DNA of 29,546 nt from Peptococcaceae bacterium (GCA_003509545.1 DOLC01000071.1:1-29546); one strand, 5' to 3'. Shown: positions 15,040-23,403, counted from the stretch's first letter. Notes: generated from the letters alone by a model not told the origin. A program made the numbers and translations.

Positions 15040-18000
15040 TTAGTCACCGCAACCCGGGTAGGTGCCGACTGTCACCGGCGTGCTGCTGAAGCCGGCGAGG
15101 GTGCCGGGCGCGTCCATATACACCCAGTAGCCCTGGTGCGGCAAGAAGACATTCGGGGCTAAAGTGCTAGCAGGCGTAACGGCCCAGGCCGCCGGGTTGA
15201 CCGCCGGGCTCACCACCGCGCTCCACTTACCGCGCACCGGGTAAAGGGCATCGCTTACCTCATCCGCCCGTGTGAAGCCTACGAGGTTCCATCCAGCGGC
15301 GAGCTCTTTCATCGGCGGGCTGGTGGCGGCAGAGGTCGGCGTAATCACCGCCAAGGCGGGCCCGCTCAACTTGACGTAGACGGCCTCAAGGGGCTGGATG
15401 GTGTTGTTCTCCTCGGTGACCTGCACCCACCGCTGGGATGCAGCGTCGAACTTCCATGCGATCTCCACGGCGTCAAGGCTAATGACGTCGCCCAGCAGCT
15501 TCTGGCCACCGGCGAGCTGGACCGGTACGGAGAAGGTCCGCCAACCGTCAGGGCCGGGCGTAAGCTCATAGCAGCCCACTATAAGGTAACCCTGGCCGTC
15601 GTTGTCAGCAACCACTCCCTCGGACTCGTTGCCCGAGATGTCAACGGCCACCACCTTGAACTGGATGCGGTCCTTGCCGAGAACGAGGTTACTGGGAACC
15701 TGAACCGTGATTCTCGCGGTTCCACCGGGCTCGCAAGTATATACCACCTCGTTCTCGAATTCTACCTGCTTCCAATTGTTGCTGCCATAGACAGCCGCGT
15801 AAACTGCCACCCCGGCTAGATCCGGATCAATCGGGGCGGTGAAGCTGAGACCGAATACTCCGGCACCGGGCTGCGGAGATACAGTAAGGTTAGTTACTTC
15901 GCCCGGTGGGGTGGTATCTGGAGCCGGTACCGCCTGCACTGTCAGATTCGCGGAACCTTCCAGACCGGTGGTCCTGGCCGTGATGGTCACTTCACCGGCC
16001 GTGCTGTCCTTATAATAGGCGGTGGCAGAGCTTTGACCGGCCGCAACAGTGACCTGCGTGATCCGGCGGCCATCCTGGTCCTCGAACCGGCCGGTGGCCG
16101 AAGAGGAGCTCAGCACCAGGGTAAGCGCCGAATCTAGCTCTACGGGGTTTCCGAACTCGTCCACGATGGTGAAGTTGATCTCAGCCCTCTGGTCCACCAC
16201 CAGCTCGCCTGCTTCAACGGCGATCTCCGCTGGCGCAGCAGAAACAACCGTGATGGTGCCCTCAGCAGGATCGAGACCAGGGGCGCTGAACGTTATCTTC
16301 TGCTCGCCAGCCTTAGTGTCGTAGTAGTAAACCGTGGCCTCGCTCTCGCCCTGCGGGATGGTGACGGCGGTTATCTCGTTCCCGCCCTGGGCCTGGTCGT
16401 AGAACTTGCCGGTGGGCGACGCGGCCACCAGGGTCACTTCGAGGTCGGCGCTTTGGGCGACCGGGTTGCCGTACTGGTCGGTCACCTTAACCGTCACGGG
16501 ACCCCTTGTGCCGGCGGTAATTGGCTCGGCGCTAATCGCGAGCGCGTTTGCCACCTGGCCGGCCGGGCGCACGGTGACGGACTTGGTGCCTTCGACGTTG
16601 AAGCTGGTCGCTCCTACTGCGACATCAGCAGTGGCCGTAACCGTGTTCGCCCCAACGCGCGTGGGCCGGTAGTAGACGGGGACTTCGCTCTCGCCCGCAG
16701 CAATGGTCACGCTCTCAACTGCAGTTCCACCGACGAGGCTGGTGTAGAACTCACCGCCTTTGCCGTCCGCCAGGCTCACGGGCGTGTCCTGGGCAACGGC
16801 GTAGGGCTGGCCGTACTGGTCCAGTAACTTAACGGTCAGGGGCAGGCGCAGGTTGACCTCGACGGAGTCATCGCCGGTGATCTCAAACTTCTCCGGGCGC
16901 GGGCCCATGAGCGTGACGGTTGCGCTTCCAGTGACGGTGCCGGCGCTGGCGCTAATTGTAATGCTCTTCTGCACGCCGTCCTCGGGCCGCAGCTTGTCAT
17001 AGTAGTAGACGGTTATGCTGGACTCGCCGGCAGGGATGACCACCGACTCGATGGGCTCGCCGCCCGTAGCGGCAACGTAGAAGGCGTCGTTGCCGGTGCC
17101 AGAATCACTGGAAAGGCTTACCTCAAGGTTGGTCTCCTGCGGCACCGGGTTGCCGAACTTGTCCTGCACCTGGATGGTTACCTCCGCGCGCTGGCCGGAG
17201 TTAATCTCGATGATGTCTTTCGTCGCCGGATAGACGTCGGCCACGTTCACCACAAAGTGGTCATTGGTATCGGGCATGATCTTGAACACCGTCGAGGCTG
17301 TGAGCGCAGGTCCGGCAATGGTGGCAGTAATAGTCACCTCGTCGGAGATCTTTTGGTCACTGAAGGTGAAAGTGAACTCGCTTGATCCGGAGCTGATCGT
17401 GCCGCTGGCCTTGAGCTTGTCTGCCGAATCCTGAGTGGCACTACCGCCCCACGTTACCGTCTCGGCGTTTGCCCCGGAGGCCTCAAGCGTGACATCAATA
17501 TCAGTTTTAGCATTAACAACGTTGCCGTAGGCGTCCTGCAGCTGCAAAGTGAAGGTTCCTGCTTCACCCGCGGTTATCTGGGTAGGAGCCACAGTGAAAG
17601 CGATTTTGGCCAAGTCGCCGGACGCTCCAAAGGTTATCGAGACATCACTCGGATCTGTCAGAGTCTTGTCATTATCTACCGTGATGGTTACAGATTCGGC
17701 CTCCGTGTCCTTCAGGTAAGCGGTGCCGTTGGTATTGCCTTTGGCGATAACGAGCTTATTATCCGTTAAAGCCTGGGTCGCCGCAGAGTCGGAGTAGAGA
17801 GTGGCGCTGTTATTGACGGTCTGCTCTGTAAGAGTGAACATTACCGTCAAGTCGCTGTCCATCGTGGTGGGGTTGCCGTACTCGTCCTGGATGGTCACCG
17901 TCAGGGGTACGACCTGGTTGGCCACGGCTGTCTCGGGCGCATCCAGAGCGATCTTATCCGCTACATTCGCCACTATGGTGAAGGACGTGGTGCCGGCCGT

Positions 18001-18474
18001 GTCGTTGGTGGTGCGGACGGCGATGGGGTAACTCTTGGCTTCCGTGGGGTTCGTCACGCCGGAAATTGAAACTTCAACTGCACCGTTCTCGCCCACTGTT
18101 AGTTCTGCAGGTACCCCGATTTTAACGGTTGTTCCTGGCGTACCGAGAACATTAACGTAGGCCGGAGTATAGTCCTTTTGCTCGTAAACTATCTTTACAA
18201 CAGTGGTTTGCGAAATGGTGTAGCCCGTGGCGAAGGTGACGGTGATCTCGTCCCCGCCCCCGAGCCCACTGGGCGCGGTAAAGCTGAGGTCGTACGTGGC
18301 AGTAGCGCCAGCTTTATTATCGGTCGCCGTGGCGCTTACGCTGGCAACCGGGGCCGCCATCGCCGGCACGGCTGGCAAAAGCGTCAGGAGCAAGGCGAGG
18401 AGCGCAATGACGGAAATAGCCTTGCGCGCACTCTTAGGATACTTACCTAGACCGATCACACTCACGTTATCCAT
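15040..18474 (-). CDS. Large secreted surface (S-layer type) protein with tandem Ig-like repeats
   Basis: A 1144-residue secreted protein. ATG at 18474 has AAGGAGGG close upstream. The signal peptide has a basic N region (KYPKSARKA), a hydrophobic core and a cleavage site near PAMAA (residues 37-41). After an N-terminal adhesive-like domain it has about six tandem Big_1/invasin-like repeats, each marked by a D-x-[YF]-G-N/Q-P turn (QDEYGNP, QDAYGNV, QDKFGNP, LDQYGQP, TDQYGNP, VDEFGNP) and a following GESxxTVYYYD-like strand. A fibronectin-like segment begins TPPGEVTNLTVS. The C terminus contains AAGWNLVGFTR and GYWVYMD, a module seen in surface proteins of thermophilic Clostridia. It lacks SLH domains; anchoring may depend on the SLH protein next door. 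Probably the main S-layer or a surface adhesin. Confidence 0.85.
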   Translation of the reverse strand: MDNVSVIGLGKYPKSARKAISVIALLALLLTLLPAVPAMAAPVASVSATATDNKAGATATYDLSFTAPSGLGGGDEITVTFATGYTISQTTVVKIVYEQKDYTPAYVNVLGTPGTTVKIGVPAELTVGENGAVEVSISGVTNPTEAKSYPIAVRTTNDTAGTTSFTIVANVADKIALDAPETAVANQVVPLTVTIQDEYGNPTTMDSDLTVMFTLTEQTVNNSATLYSDSAATQALTDNKLVIAKGNTNGTAYLKDTEAESVTITVDNDKTLTDPSDVSITFGASGDLAKIAFTVAPTQITAGEAGTFTLQLQDAYGNVVNAKTDIDVTLEASGANAETVTWGGSATQDSADKLKASGTISSGSSEFTFTFSDQKISDEVTITATIAGPALTASTVFKIMPDTNDHFVVNVADVYPATKDIIEINSGQRAEVTIQVQDKFGNPVPQETNLEVSLSSDSGTGNDAFYVAATGGEPIESVVIPAGESSITVYYYDKLRPEDGVQKSITISASAGTVTGSATVTLMGPRPEKFEITGDDSVEVNLRLPLTVKLLDQYGQPYAVAQDTPVSLADGKGGEFYTSLVGGTAVESVTIAAGESEVPVYYRPTRVGANTVTATADVAVGATSFNVEGTKSVTVRPAGQVANALAISAEPITAGTRGPVTVKVTDQYGNPVAQSADLEVTLVAASPTGKFYDQAQGGNEITAVTIPQGESEATVYYYDTKAGEQKITFSAPGLDPAEGTITVVSAAPAEIAVEAGELVVDQRAEINFTIVDEFGNPVELDSALTLVLSSSSATGRFEDQDGRRITQVTVAAGQSSATAYYKDSTAGEVTITARTTGLEGSANLTVQAVPAPDTTPPGEVTNLTVSPQPGAGVFGLSFTAPIDPDLAGVAVYAAVYGSNNWKQVEFENEVVYTCEPGGTARITVQVPSNLVLGKDRIQFKVVAVDISGNESEGVVADNDGQGYLIVGCYELTPGPDGWRTFSVPVQLAGGQKLLGDVISLDAVEIAWKFDAASQRWVQVTEENNTIQPLEAVYVKLSGPALAVITPTSAATSPPMKELAAGWNLVGFTRADEVSDALYPVRGKWSAVVSPAVNPAAWAVTPASTLAPNVFLPHQGYWVYMDAPGTLAGFSSTPVTVGTYPGCGD

Positions 18475-18654
18475 TGCCCTCCTTGTTGAAAAATTTTCTC
18501 GGCGTTAGGTGTGTACCTTCACCTCTCTTCCCCTGCTACCACCTCCCCCGGGGTTCTGGTGCACGGCCTGGCACACGGCCCGTCCGGCGGCACGCCGGTG
18601 CGCTCAGGGCAAGCCATTTTAGAGAAGCATAATTTGCGTCAGAAATGGCAATAT
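18475..18654 (-). other. Long GC-rich leader upstream of the surface protein gene
   Basis: No gene is seen here. On the minus strand this is the leader of the large surface protein. It contains a perfect hairpin, CCGGCG GCA CGCCGG (18584-18598), and ends in the strong SD. A stable leader is common for S-layer mRNAs. I could not identify a convincing -35/-10 pair. Confidence 0.3.
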
Positions 18655-18936
18655 TTATCCCCGGCGGCAACGTAAACCTTGATGCCCGCCTAAAGCTTCT
18701 CCGGCGTCGCCCTCCCCCCACCCTTTGCGGCTTGGCTCGCGGGCGAGCTCATCGGCGAAGAGCTCCTCCACAGGCCTGTTTAGAACCTGGGCGATGCGCA
18801 GAGCGGTGGCTACCGACGGATTTTTATGCCCCCTCTCAATGTTTGTGTAGGAAGCGCGCGTGAGACCAACCCGCCGGGCCACTTCGAGTTGGGTCAGACC
18901 TGCCCCGAGGCGGGCCGTGCGCAGGCTATTGCGCAT
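18655..18936 (-). CDS. XRE-family HTH transcriptional regulator
   Basis: Small DNA-binding protein of 93 residues. The helix-turn-helix covers about residues 4-60, with ARLGAGLTQLEVARRVGLTR and the recognition-helix region ASYTNIERGHKNPS; the tail VLNRPVEELFADE is typical of Cro/CI-type Xre regulators. The last 30 residues are charged and low in complexity. ATG at 18936 has AGGAGG 7-8 nt upstream. It is divergent from a second XRE gene across a 144-bp region with repeated operator-like sites. Its own -10 could be TATAGT on the minus strand near 18958-18963. Confidence 0.9.
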   Translation of the reverse strand: MRNSLRTARLGAGLTQLEVARRVGLTRASYTNIERGHKNPSVATALRIAQVLNRPVEELFADELAREPSRKGWGEGDAGEALGGHQGLRCRRG

Positions 18937-18980
18937 TGGCTGCCTCCTTTATGGGCTTACTATAGTTACCTGGTGTGCCA

Positions 18981-19054
18981 TCTGGAAACATTATATGTGT
19001 TCTATTGGAAACTTGTCAATGGGGTTGAGGAAAAGTAAGGTTTCTATTAGAAAC
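18981..19054. promoter_or_regulatory. Operator-like repeats and promoter between divergent XRE genes
   Basis: A perfect dyad, GTTTCTATTAGAAAC, lies at 19040-19054. A near copy, GTTCTATTGGAAAC, is at 18999-19012, and a half-site TCTGGAAAC is at 18981-18989. The first two are about 41-42 bp apart, four helical turns, allowing binding on the same DNA face. TTGTCA (19013-19018), 17 nt, TAAGGT (19036-19041) is a plausible plus-strand promoter lying between and touching the sites. This arrangement suggests repression or cross-control by one or both XRE proteins. Confidence 0.55.
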
Positions 19055-19080
19055 ATTAAACCCCATTGGAGGTGGCTATC

Positions 19081-19446
19081 ATGATTCAATTCGGAGATAG
19101 TTTAAAACAATTGCGCCAAAGGATGGGCCTCCGGCAGGACGATGTGGCCAGGATGGTCGGCGTAGAACGTTCCACTGTAGCCAACTGGGAACGCGGGGCG
19201 AAACAGCCCAGCCTCGAAACGCTGGTAAAGCTCAGCCAGCTCTTCGGTGTTTCCCTGGACGAACTAGTAGGCCTCACCGAAGTCACCACTCCGTTACCTC
19301 TACCCTGTTACTGTTCTCTCGTCTCCGACCCGCTGGTAAAGCTCCTGTCCGAACGGACCGGCGTCCCAGCCAAGAACATCGCTGCCTTTATTGCAGCGCT
19401 CCAGATCTCGGACGATGATCATGGTGACGGCAGGGAACAAGTCTGA
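19081..19446 (+). CDS. XRE-family HTH transcriptional regulator
   Basis: A 121-residue regulator. The N-terminal Xre HTH (about residues 1-65) includes LKQLRQRMGLRQDDVARMVG, then VERSTVANWERGAKQPSLET and the usual tail LFGVSLDELVG. The C-terminal 55 residues are not a known domain to me. I start it at ATG 19081, with GGAGGTG 7 nt upstream; an upstream TTG at 19066 overlaps the SD and is unlikely. Divergent from the other XRE gene with operator-like dyads between them. Its most likely targets are its own promoter and the neighbour; a role in control of the S-layer operon is possible but unsupported. Confidence 0.9.
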   Translation: MIQFGDSLKQLRQRMGLRQDDVARMVGVERSTVANWERGAKQPSLETLVKLSQLFGVSLDELVGLTEVTTPLPLPCYCSLVSDPLVKLLSERTGVPAKNIAAFIAALQISDDDHGDGREQV

Positions 19447-19988
19447 CATAAAAGGAATTGATGGGTATTTCCCATGAGGAGCTAGGATAACTTTCCCTGT
19501 GTTCACCTCAAAGCACTTCCCAGTAGAAACATAATATTGACTATAGAGCAGAATATATCCGCAGAGTAAATACCTTCCTCTAGTATTTTCCAAATGCTCA
19601 CAATTATAACAGAACAAGCACGCATTGCTACAATTATCCTACGGGCCAAGCAATTCTGCGCGCTTCTTCCGCCAGAATTCTTTTCAAAAGCGAAACCCTT
19701 TCGACCAAAGGGCACTTTGGAGGATACTCTTATGGCCGCATCCACCAGACCCAGCTTTTCTGGCCCGGCTCCGGTGAAGGTCCCTTTTACATGGCCAAAA
19801 AGCTGGCTCATGATCCCGTATTTTAACCTTTCTTTTGGGTACCTGTGTATACCATGGTAAGCTTTTGGCCATCTTTCTTGGGTTTCCATCTTCGGCAAAT
19901 TTCCTCCCCTGTTTCATCAACTTAGCAGGATTTGCCCTTTTAGGGAGCGAAAAAAACAATGCCCATAATTCCAAGAAGGTGAGATAGT
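19447..19988. other. 542-bp AT-richer interval without a confident gene
   Basis: Open frames occur on both strands but none has an SD or a recognised family. The most gene-like is on the minus strand: from about 19630 it reads NCSNACLFCYNCEHLENTRG, then RYLLCGY and a later STGKCFE, a Cys-rich pattern like small zinc-binding proteins. However, it lacks an SD and runs antisense into the XRE gene. A weak hairpin, ATGGG TATTT CCCAT (19460-19474), follows the XRE stop. The base composition differs from the flanks, so this may be decayed or acquired DNA. Confidence 0.3.
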
Positions 19989-21159
19989 TTGAGCAGGCAA
20001 GATAGGGGAATTGCCCGCAAAGCCCAGGAAATGCCTCCTTTCATCGTCATGGACATCCTGGAAAAAGCCAAAGGGATGGAGGCGCGGGGAGCAGATATTA
20101 TTCACCTGGAAATCGGCGAACCCGATTTCCCTACCCCGGAACCCATTAAAGAAGCGGCCTGGCGCGCTTTAAAAGAGGACGATACCCATTACACCCACAG
20201 CCTGGGGAAGCCGGAACTCAGGGAAGAAATAGCCCGTCACTACCACAGGAAATACGGGGCAAGTGTATCGCCAGAGCAGATAGTGGTCACTTCCGGCACC
20301 TCACCGGCTTTGTTATTAACCTTGAGCGTGCTTCTGGAAAGGGACGACGAAGTCATTCTCTCCGATCCCCATTACTCCTGCTACCTAATTTTATCCGTTA
20401 CACCGAAGGAAGGCCGGTTTTTGTTCCCGTGAGGGAAGAGGACGGCTTTAAGTACCGGACCGAAGATATCCGCCACTATCTAAGCCCTGAACCAAAGCCA
20501 TTATGGTCAATTCTCCCGCCAACCCTACGGGTACCGTCTTTAGCGCGACCGATTTAAAGGCCCTTTCAGAGCTGGGCCCTTACATTATTTCGGATGAGAT
20601 ATACCACGGGCTGGTGTACTAAGGCCGGGAGCATACCATCCTGGAGTTCTCCGACCGCGCCTTTGTCATCAACGGCTTCTCCAAACTCTACGCCATGACC
20701 GGCTGGCGCCTGGGGTATGTCATCGCCCCGCCTCCCTTCGTCCGTGCCCTGCAGAAACTGCAGCAGAACCTTTTCATCTGTGCGGGTTCCTTTGTGCAGG
20801 CCGCGGCTGTTGCCGCCCTGCGGGAATGTGACGAATACGTAGCCGAAATGGTCCGGATTTACGATGCACGCCGTCGTTACCTCCTGGGGAGGCTTAAGGC
20901 CATGGGGATCGCCACCCAGGTAGAACCCACCGGAGCTTTTTATGCCCTGGCCAACGTAAAAAAATACACAAGGGACTCTTACTCCTTTGCCCTGGAAATA
21001 TTAGAAAAGACGGGGGTAGCCCTGACCCCTAGCATCGACTTTGGCCGCAATTGTGAAGGATATTTGCGTATTTCCTATGCCAATTCGCTGGAAAATATAA
21101 AGGAAGGCCTGGACCGGCTGGAGCGCTTCCTGGAGGAAAAATCCGGAGCAACAAGATAA
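19989..21159 (+). pseudogene. Class I/II PLP-dependent aminotransferase, disrupted by two frameshifts and a stop
   Basis: Across frames this encodes an aspartate/aromatic-type aminotransferase of about 390 residues. It starts at TTG 19989 with AAGGTGAG upstream. Recognisable parts are IHLEIGEPDFPTPEPI, THYTHSLGKPELREEIA and VVTSGTSPALLL, then after the lesions NSPANPTGTVFS, YIISDEIYHGLVY, and INGFSKLYAMTGWRLGY with the PLP-binding lysine. Lesion 1: one C is missing near 20384-20386 (TACCTAAT where TACCCTAAT restores YPNFIRY). Lesion 2: one A is missing near 20490 (GAACC for GAAACC). Lesion 3: an in-frame TAA at 20620-20622 where GAA (LVYEG) is expected. The C-terminal third (20695-21159) remains open. 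Sequencing error could explain one lesion but hardly all three. Confidence 0.85.
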
Positions 21160-21233
21160 TGGTTAAAACCAACCTTTTCTGCCCAATCAACCAATCCAGC
21201 AAGGCTTATACGATGGTAAAGATAGCCAAGTAG

Positions 21234-21259
21234 AAAAAAGCCTGGCTGCTCGGCCAGGC
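21234..21259 (-). terminator. Rho-independent terminator of the yedE-tusA-yedE-trxB operon
   Basis: GCCTGGC (21240-21246) and GCCAGGC (21253-21259) form a perfect 7-bp stem with a 6-nt loop. On the minus strand it is followed directly by TTTTTT (21234-21239). It lies 16 nt past the trxB stop codon. Confidence 0.85.
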
Positions 21260-21274
21260 CCCTAGGATGAATTA

Positions 21275-22513
21275 CTAGGCGGATAAAGTCTTAATCCGCT
21301 CCTCAACGATTCCCGGGGATAATCCCTCCAGGGATAAAACTTGGGCGATAGCGCCGTCCTGCATGAGGACCACGCAAGGCTCTCCCTTGGCCCCCAACCT
21401 TTCGGCCAGACTCTTGGATTTGTATACATCGATTTTGCTGAGTTTGATCTGGGGATGTCTCTTAACGAGATCTTCTATAATCGGCATCCAACTCCGGCAG
21501 CAGGCGTCGGTGGGATCGTAACAAAAAACCAACTGCGGCCCTCGAACATCCCGGAATTCGCTGTTAAAATAGTCGGTTTCCGCGATATAGCGTTCGGCCA
21601 TAAAGCCGGCCACTGCTCCATCCCCCACGGCCGTGGCCACCTGGCGCAAGATTTTGGCCCGCACGTCTCCCGCCGCAAACACCCCGGGAATGTTGGTCTG
21701 CATCATTTCATCGGTAAGGATGTAACCGCGCTCGTTCATGTCCAAGATGCCGCGGAAGATTGCGGTATCCGGCTCATAGCCGATAAAGAGGAAACAGCCG
21801 TCCACCCTGACCGGGAGCCTTTCGCCGGTCTTGATGTTCTTAAGGATGACCGTCTCCAGGGTCTCTTCTCCTACAAATTCATCCACCATGGTATTCCATA
21901 TAAAATGGATTTTCTCATTTTTGAGGGCCTGTTCCTGGGCCACCTTGTTGGCGTCCATGATGCCCACATCATGGATGACCGAAATATATACTTTGCTGGC
22001 AAACTTGGTCAGGAAGATGGCCTCTTCGATGGCCGCATCCCCGCTCCCCACCACCATGACTTCTTTGCCCGTGTAATAGGCCGCGTCGCAGGTGGCGCAG
22101 AAGGAGATGCCCTTGCCAAAGAGGAATTTTTCTTCCCCCTTGGCGCCTGTCAAGCGGGGTTTACCACCGGTAGCTATGATGACCGCTTTAGCATGGTAGT
22201 CAGTGCGGAAGGTCTTTACTACCTTAGTCTCCCCTTCCAGGTCCACTTCTTTTACTTCAGCCAGCTTTATCTTGACGTTAAATTTCTTGGCCTGCTGCTC
22301 GAAAAGCTGCATGAGGCCCTGGCCGGTAGTGCCCTCGGGAAAGCCGGGGTAATTTTCAATCTCGTTGGTATAAGTAGCCAAGCCCCCCAGCAACGTTTTC
22401 TCCAGTAACATAGTCTTGAGGCGGGCCCGACCGGTATAAATGGCCGCCGTCATCCCGGCTGCGCCCCCGCCGATAATAACTACATCATATTCTTCGATCC
22501 TTTTTTCTCCCAC
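21275..22513 (-). CDS. trxB: Thioredoxin reductase fused to a Cys-rich thioredoxin-like domain
   Basis: Flavoprotein disulfide reductase. Residues 1-312 are a standard TrxB: FAD site VVIIGGGAAGMTAAIYTGRA, redox motif CATC (139-142), NADPH site VVGSGDAAIEEA and the FAD-binding end GVFAAGDVR. The remaining 90 residues form a thioredoxin-like domain that ends GEPCVVLMQDG and carries C331, C338 and C339 (CYDPTDACC) instead of a simple CxxC. TrxB proteins are normally about 310 aa, so the extra domain may be a built-in electron acceptor. It starts at GTG 22513 with a GGGGAGG-rich leader. Last gene of the operon with two YedE halves and TusA, which suggests it reduces a sulfur- or selenium-bearing partner there. 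Confidence 0.93.
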   Translation of the reverse strand: MGEKRIEEYDVVIIGGGAAGMTAAIYTGRARLKTMLLEKTLLGGLATYTNEIENYPGFPEGTTGQGLMQLFEQQAKKFNVKIKLAEVKEVDLEGETKVVKTFRTDYHAKAVIIATGGKPRLTGAKGEEKFLFGKGISFCATCDAAYYTGKEVMVVGSGDAAIEEAIFLTKFASKVYISVIHDVGIMDANKVAQEQALKNEKIHFIWNTMVDEFVGEETLETVILKNIKTGERLPVRVDGCFLFIGYEPDTAIFRGILDMNERGYILTDEMMQTNIPGVFAAGDVRAKILRQVATAVGDGAVAGFMAERYIAETDYFNSEFRDVRGPQLVFCYDPTDACCRSWMPIIEDLVKRHPQIKLSKIDVYKSKSLAERLGAKGEPCVVLMQDGAIAQVLSLEGLSPGIVEERIKTLSA

Positions 22514-22584
22514 GAACCCTTGCCTCCCCTCTCCTCAAAAAATATCGCCCAGGCAGTGGGACCCTTCCGGCTGCCTGACGGTTG

Positions 22585-23127
22585 CTAAATAAGGTATCTG
22601 GTGAGGATCCGGGAACCGAAGAAGGCACCTACAAAAAGGAACACCATAAACACCCAGCCGTGAAGCGACATCGAAGCCGTGCCGCTAAACAGTGCCCCAA
22701 TGTTTCAGCCGTAGGCAATCCGGGCGCCGTAGCCCATTAAGATTCCGCCGCCGACTGCCCCAATTACCTGTTTGTAGTTTTTAATCTTTTTAATCCTGAA
22801 CTGGGAGGCTAGCAAAGTAGCTAAAAGGGCTCCCAGGATAATACCTATGTTCATAATAGAACCGCCGTCGTTGAGGAAACCGTCGGCCAGCATCTTGGCA
22901 TTGGCCGGAGACTGGTAAAAAGCCCAATTTTCCGGGTGAAAGCCTAAAGCCTTGGCAATCCAGGCGCCCCAGTTGGTAAAAGCAGTAGTAATCCCCAGCG
23001 GCACCCCGAAGGTGACAAAATGGGTGATATTCAAAATGCCCAGCAAAATTCCACCCAGCCAGTAGGGTAAGGCCTCCTTCAAAAGAGCGTTTTTTAACTT
23101 TTGCACCTCTTCCCGGTACCTGCTCAT
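22585..23127 (-). CDS. YeeE/YedE transporter C-terminal half with TGA-encoded selenocysteine
   Basis: Membrane protein of 180 residues if TGA at 22705-22707 is read as selenocysteine (residue 141). ATG at 23127 has AGGAGG 8 nt upstream. Conventional reading would stop after GARIAYG, but the frame continues NIGALFSGTASMSLHGWVFM, then another membrane helix, and ends at TAG (22585-22587). In YeeE/YedE proteins this place is GCNIGA, with an essential-looking conserved Cys, so Cys is replaced by the TGA codon. A stem-loop fitting a bacterial SECIS starts 18 nt after the TGA. A nonsense mutation in a Cys codon (TGC to TGA) is the alternative. The protein matches the second repeat of full-length YeeE; the first half is encoded at 23440-24108 in the same operon. 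Confidence 0.82.
22664..22686 (-). promoter_or_regulatory. Candidate bacterial SECIS element
   Basis: On the minus strand AGCGGCA (22686-22680) pairs with TGTCGCT (22670-22664) as 7 bp with one G-U pair; the 9-nt loop CGGCTTCGA can close two further C-G pairs. The stem begins 18 nt after the TGA and the apical loop is about 25-33 nt after it, within the range for SelB-bound bacterial SECIS. Bacterial SECIS sequences vary, so structure alone is not proof. Confidence 0.5.
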
Positions 23128-23175
23128 TGTTCTGCCTCCTTTCCCAAGGGTGAGTTTAGGAATTACCCGCCAACT

Positions 23176-23403
23176 TTACTTGGTCTTCTCGATTATAATA
23201 TCCCAGCGCCCTTCTTCCACTTCTTCCAGTTCTACATTGTAGCCCTGTTTCCGGGCCCATTCGGGCACATTTTTCATGGCACAGCTATGATCCACCTGGA
23301 CGATGAGGATGTCCCCCACCTTGAGTTCCTTCATCTTTTTCTCCGTGCGGATTAAGGGGACGGGACAGGCTTCTCCCAGGGCATCCAAAACATATTCGGC
23401 CAT
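23176..23403 (-). CDS. TusA/SirA-like sulfur carrier protein
   Basis: A 75-residue protein of the TusA/SirA/YeeD family. The persulfide-carrying Cys13 is in the family CPxP motif (ACPVPL), and a second cysteine, C41, is in VDHSCAMK, as in YeeD-type members. It is expected to receive sulfur (or selenium) as a Cys persulfide from the transporter and pass it on. ATG at 23403 follows GGGAGG. It sits between the two halves of the YedE transporter (36 nt after the first, 48 nt before the second), mirroring the known YeeE-YeeD link in thiosulfate uptake. It is 75 aa like the paralogue at 25143. Confidence 0.92.
   Translation of the reverse strand: MAEYVLDALGEACPVPLIRTEKKMKELKVGDILIVQVDHSCAMKNVPEWARKQGYNVELEEVEEGRWDIIIEKTK

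Noticed and set aside
20620..20622. TAA in the aminotransferase considered as a recoded codon
   Set aside because: TAA is not a recoding codon in Bacillota, and two frameshifts nearby show ordinary gene decay.
21341..22408. A 355-codon plus-strand frame antisense to trxB
   Set aside because: It is a shadow of the GC-rich trxB codons; no SD, no family resemblance, while the minus strand has clear TrxB motifs.
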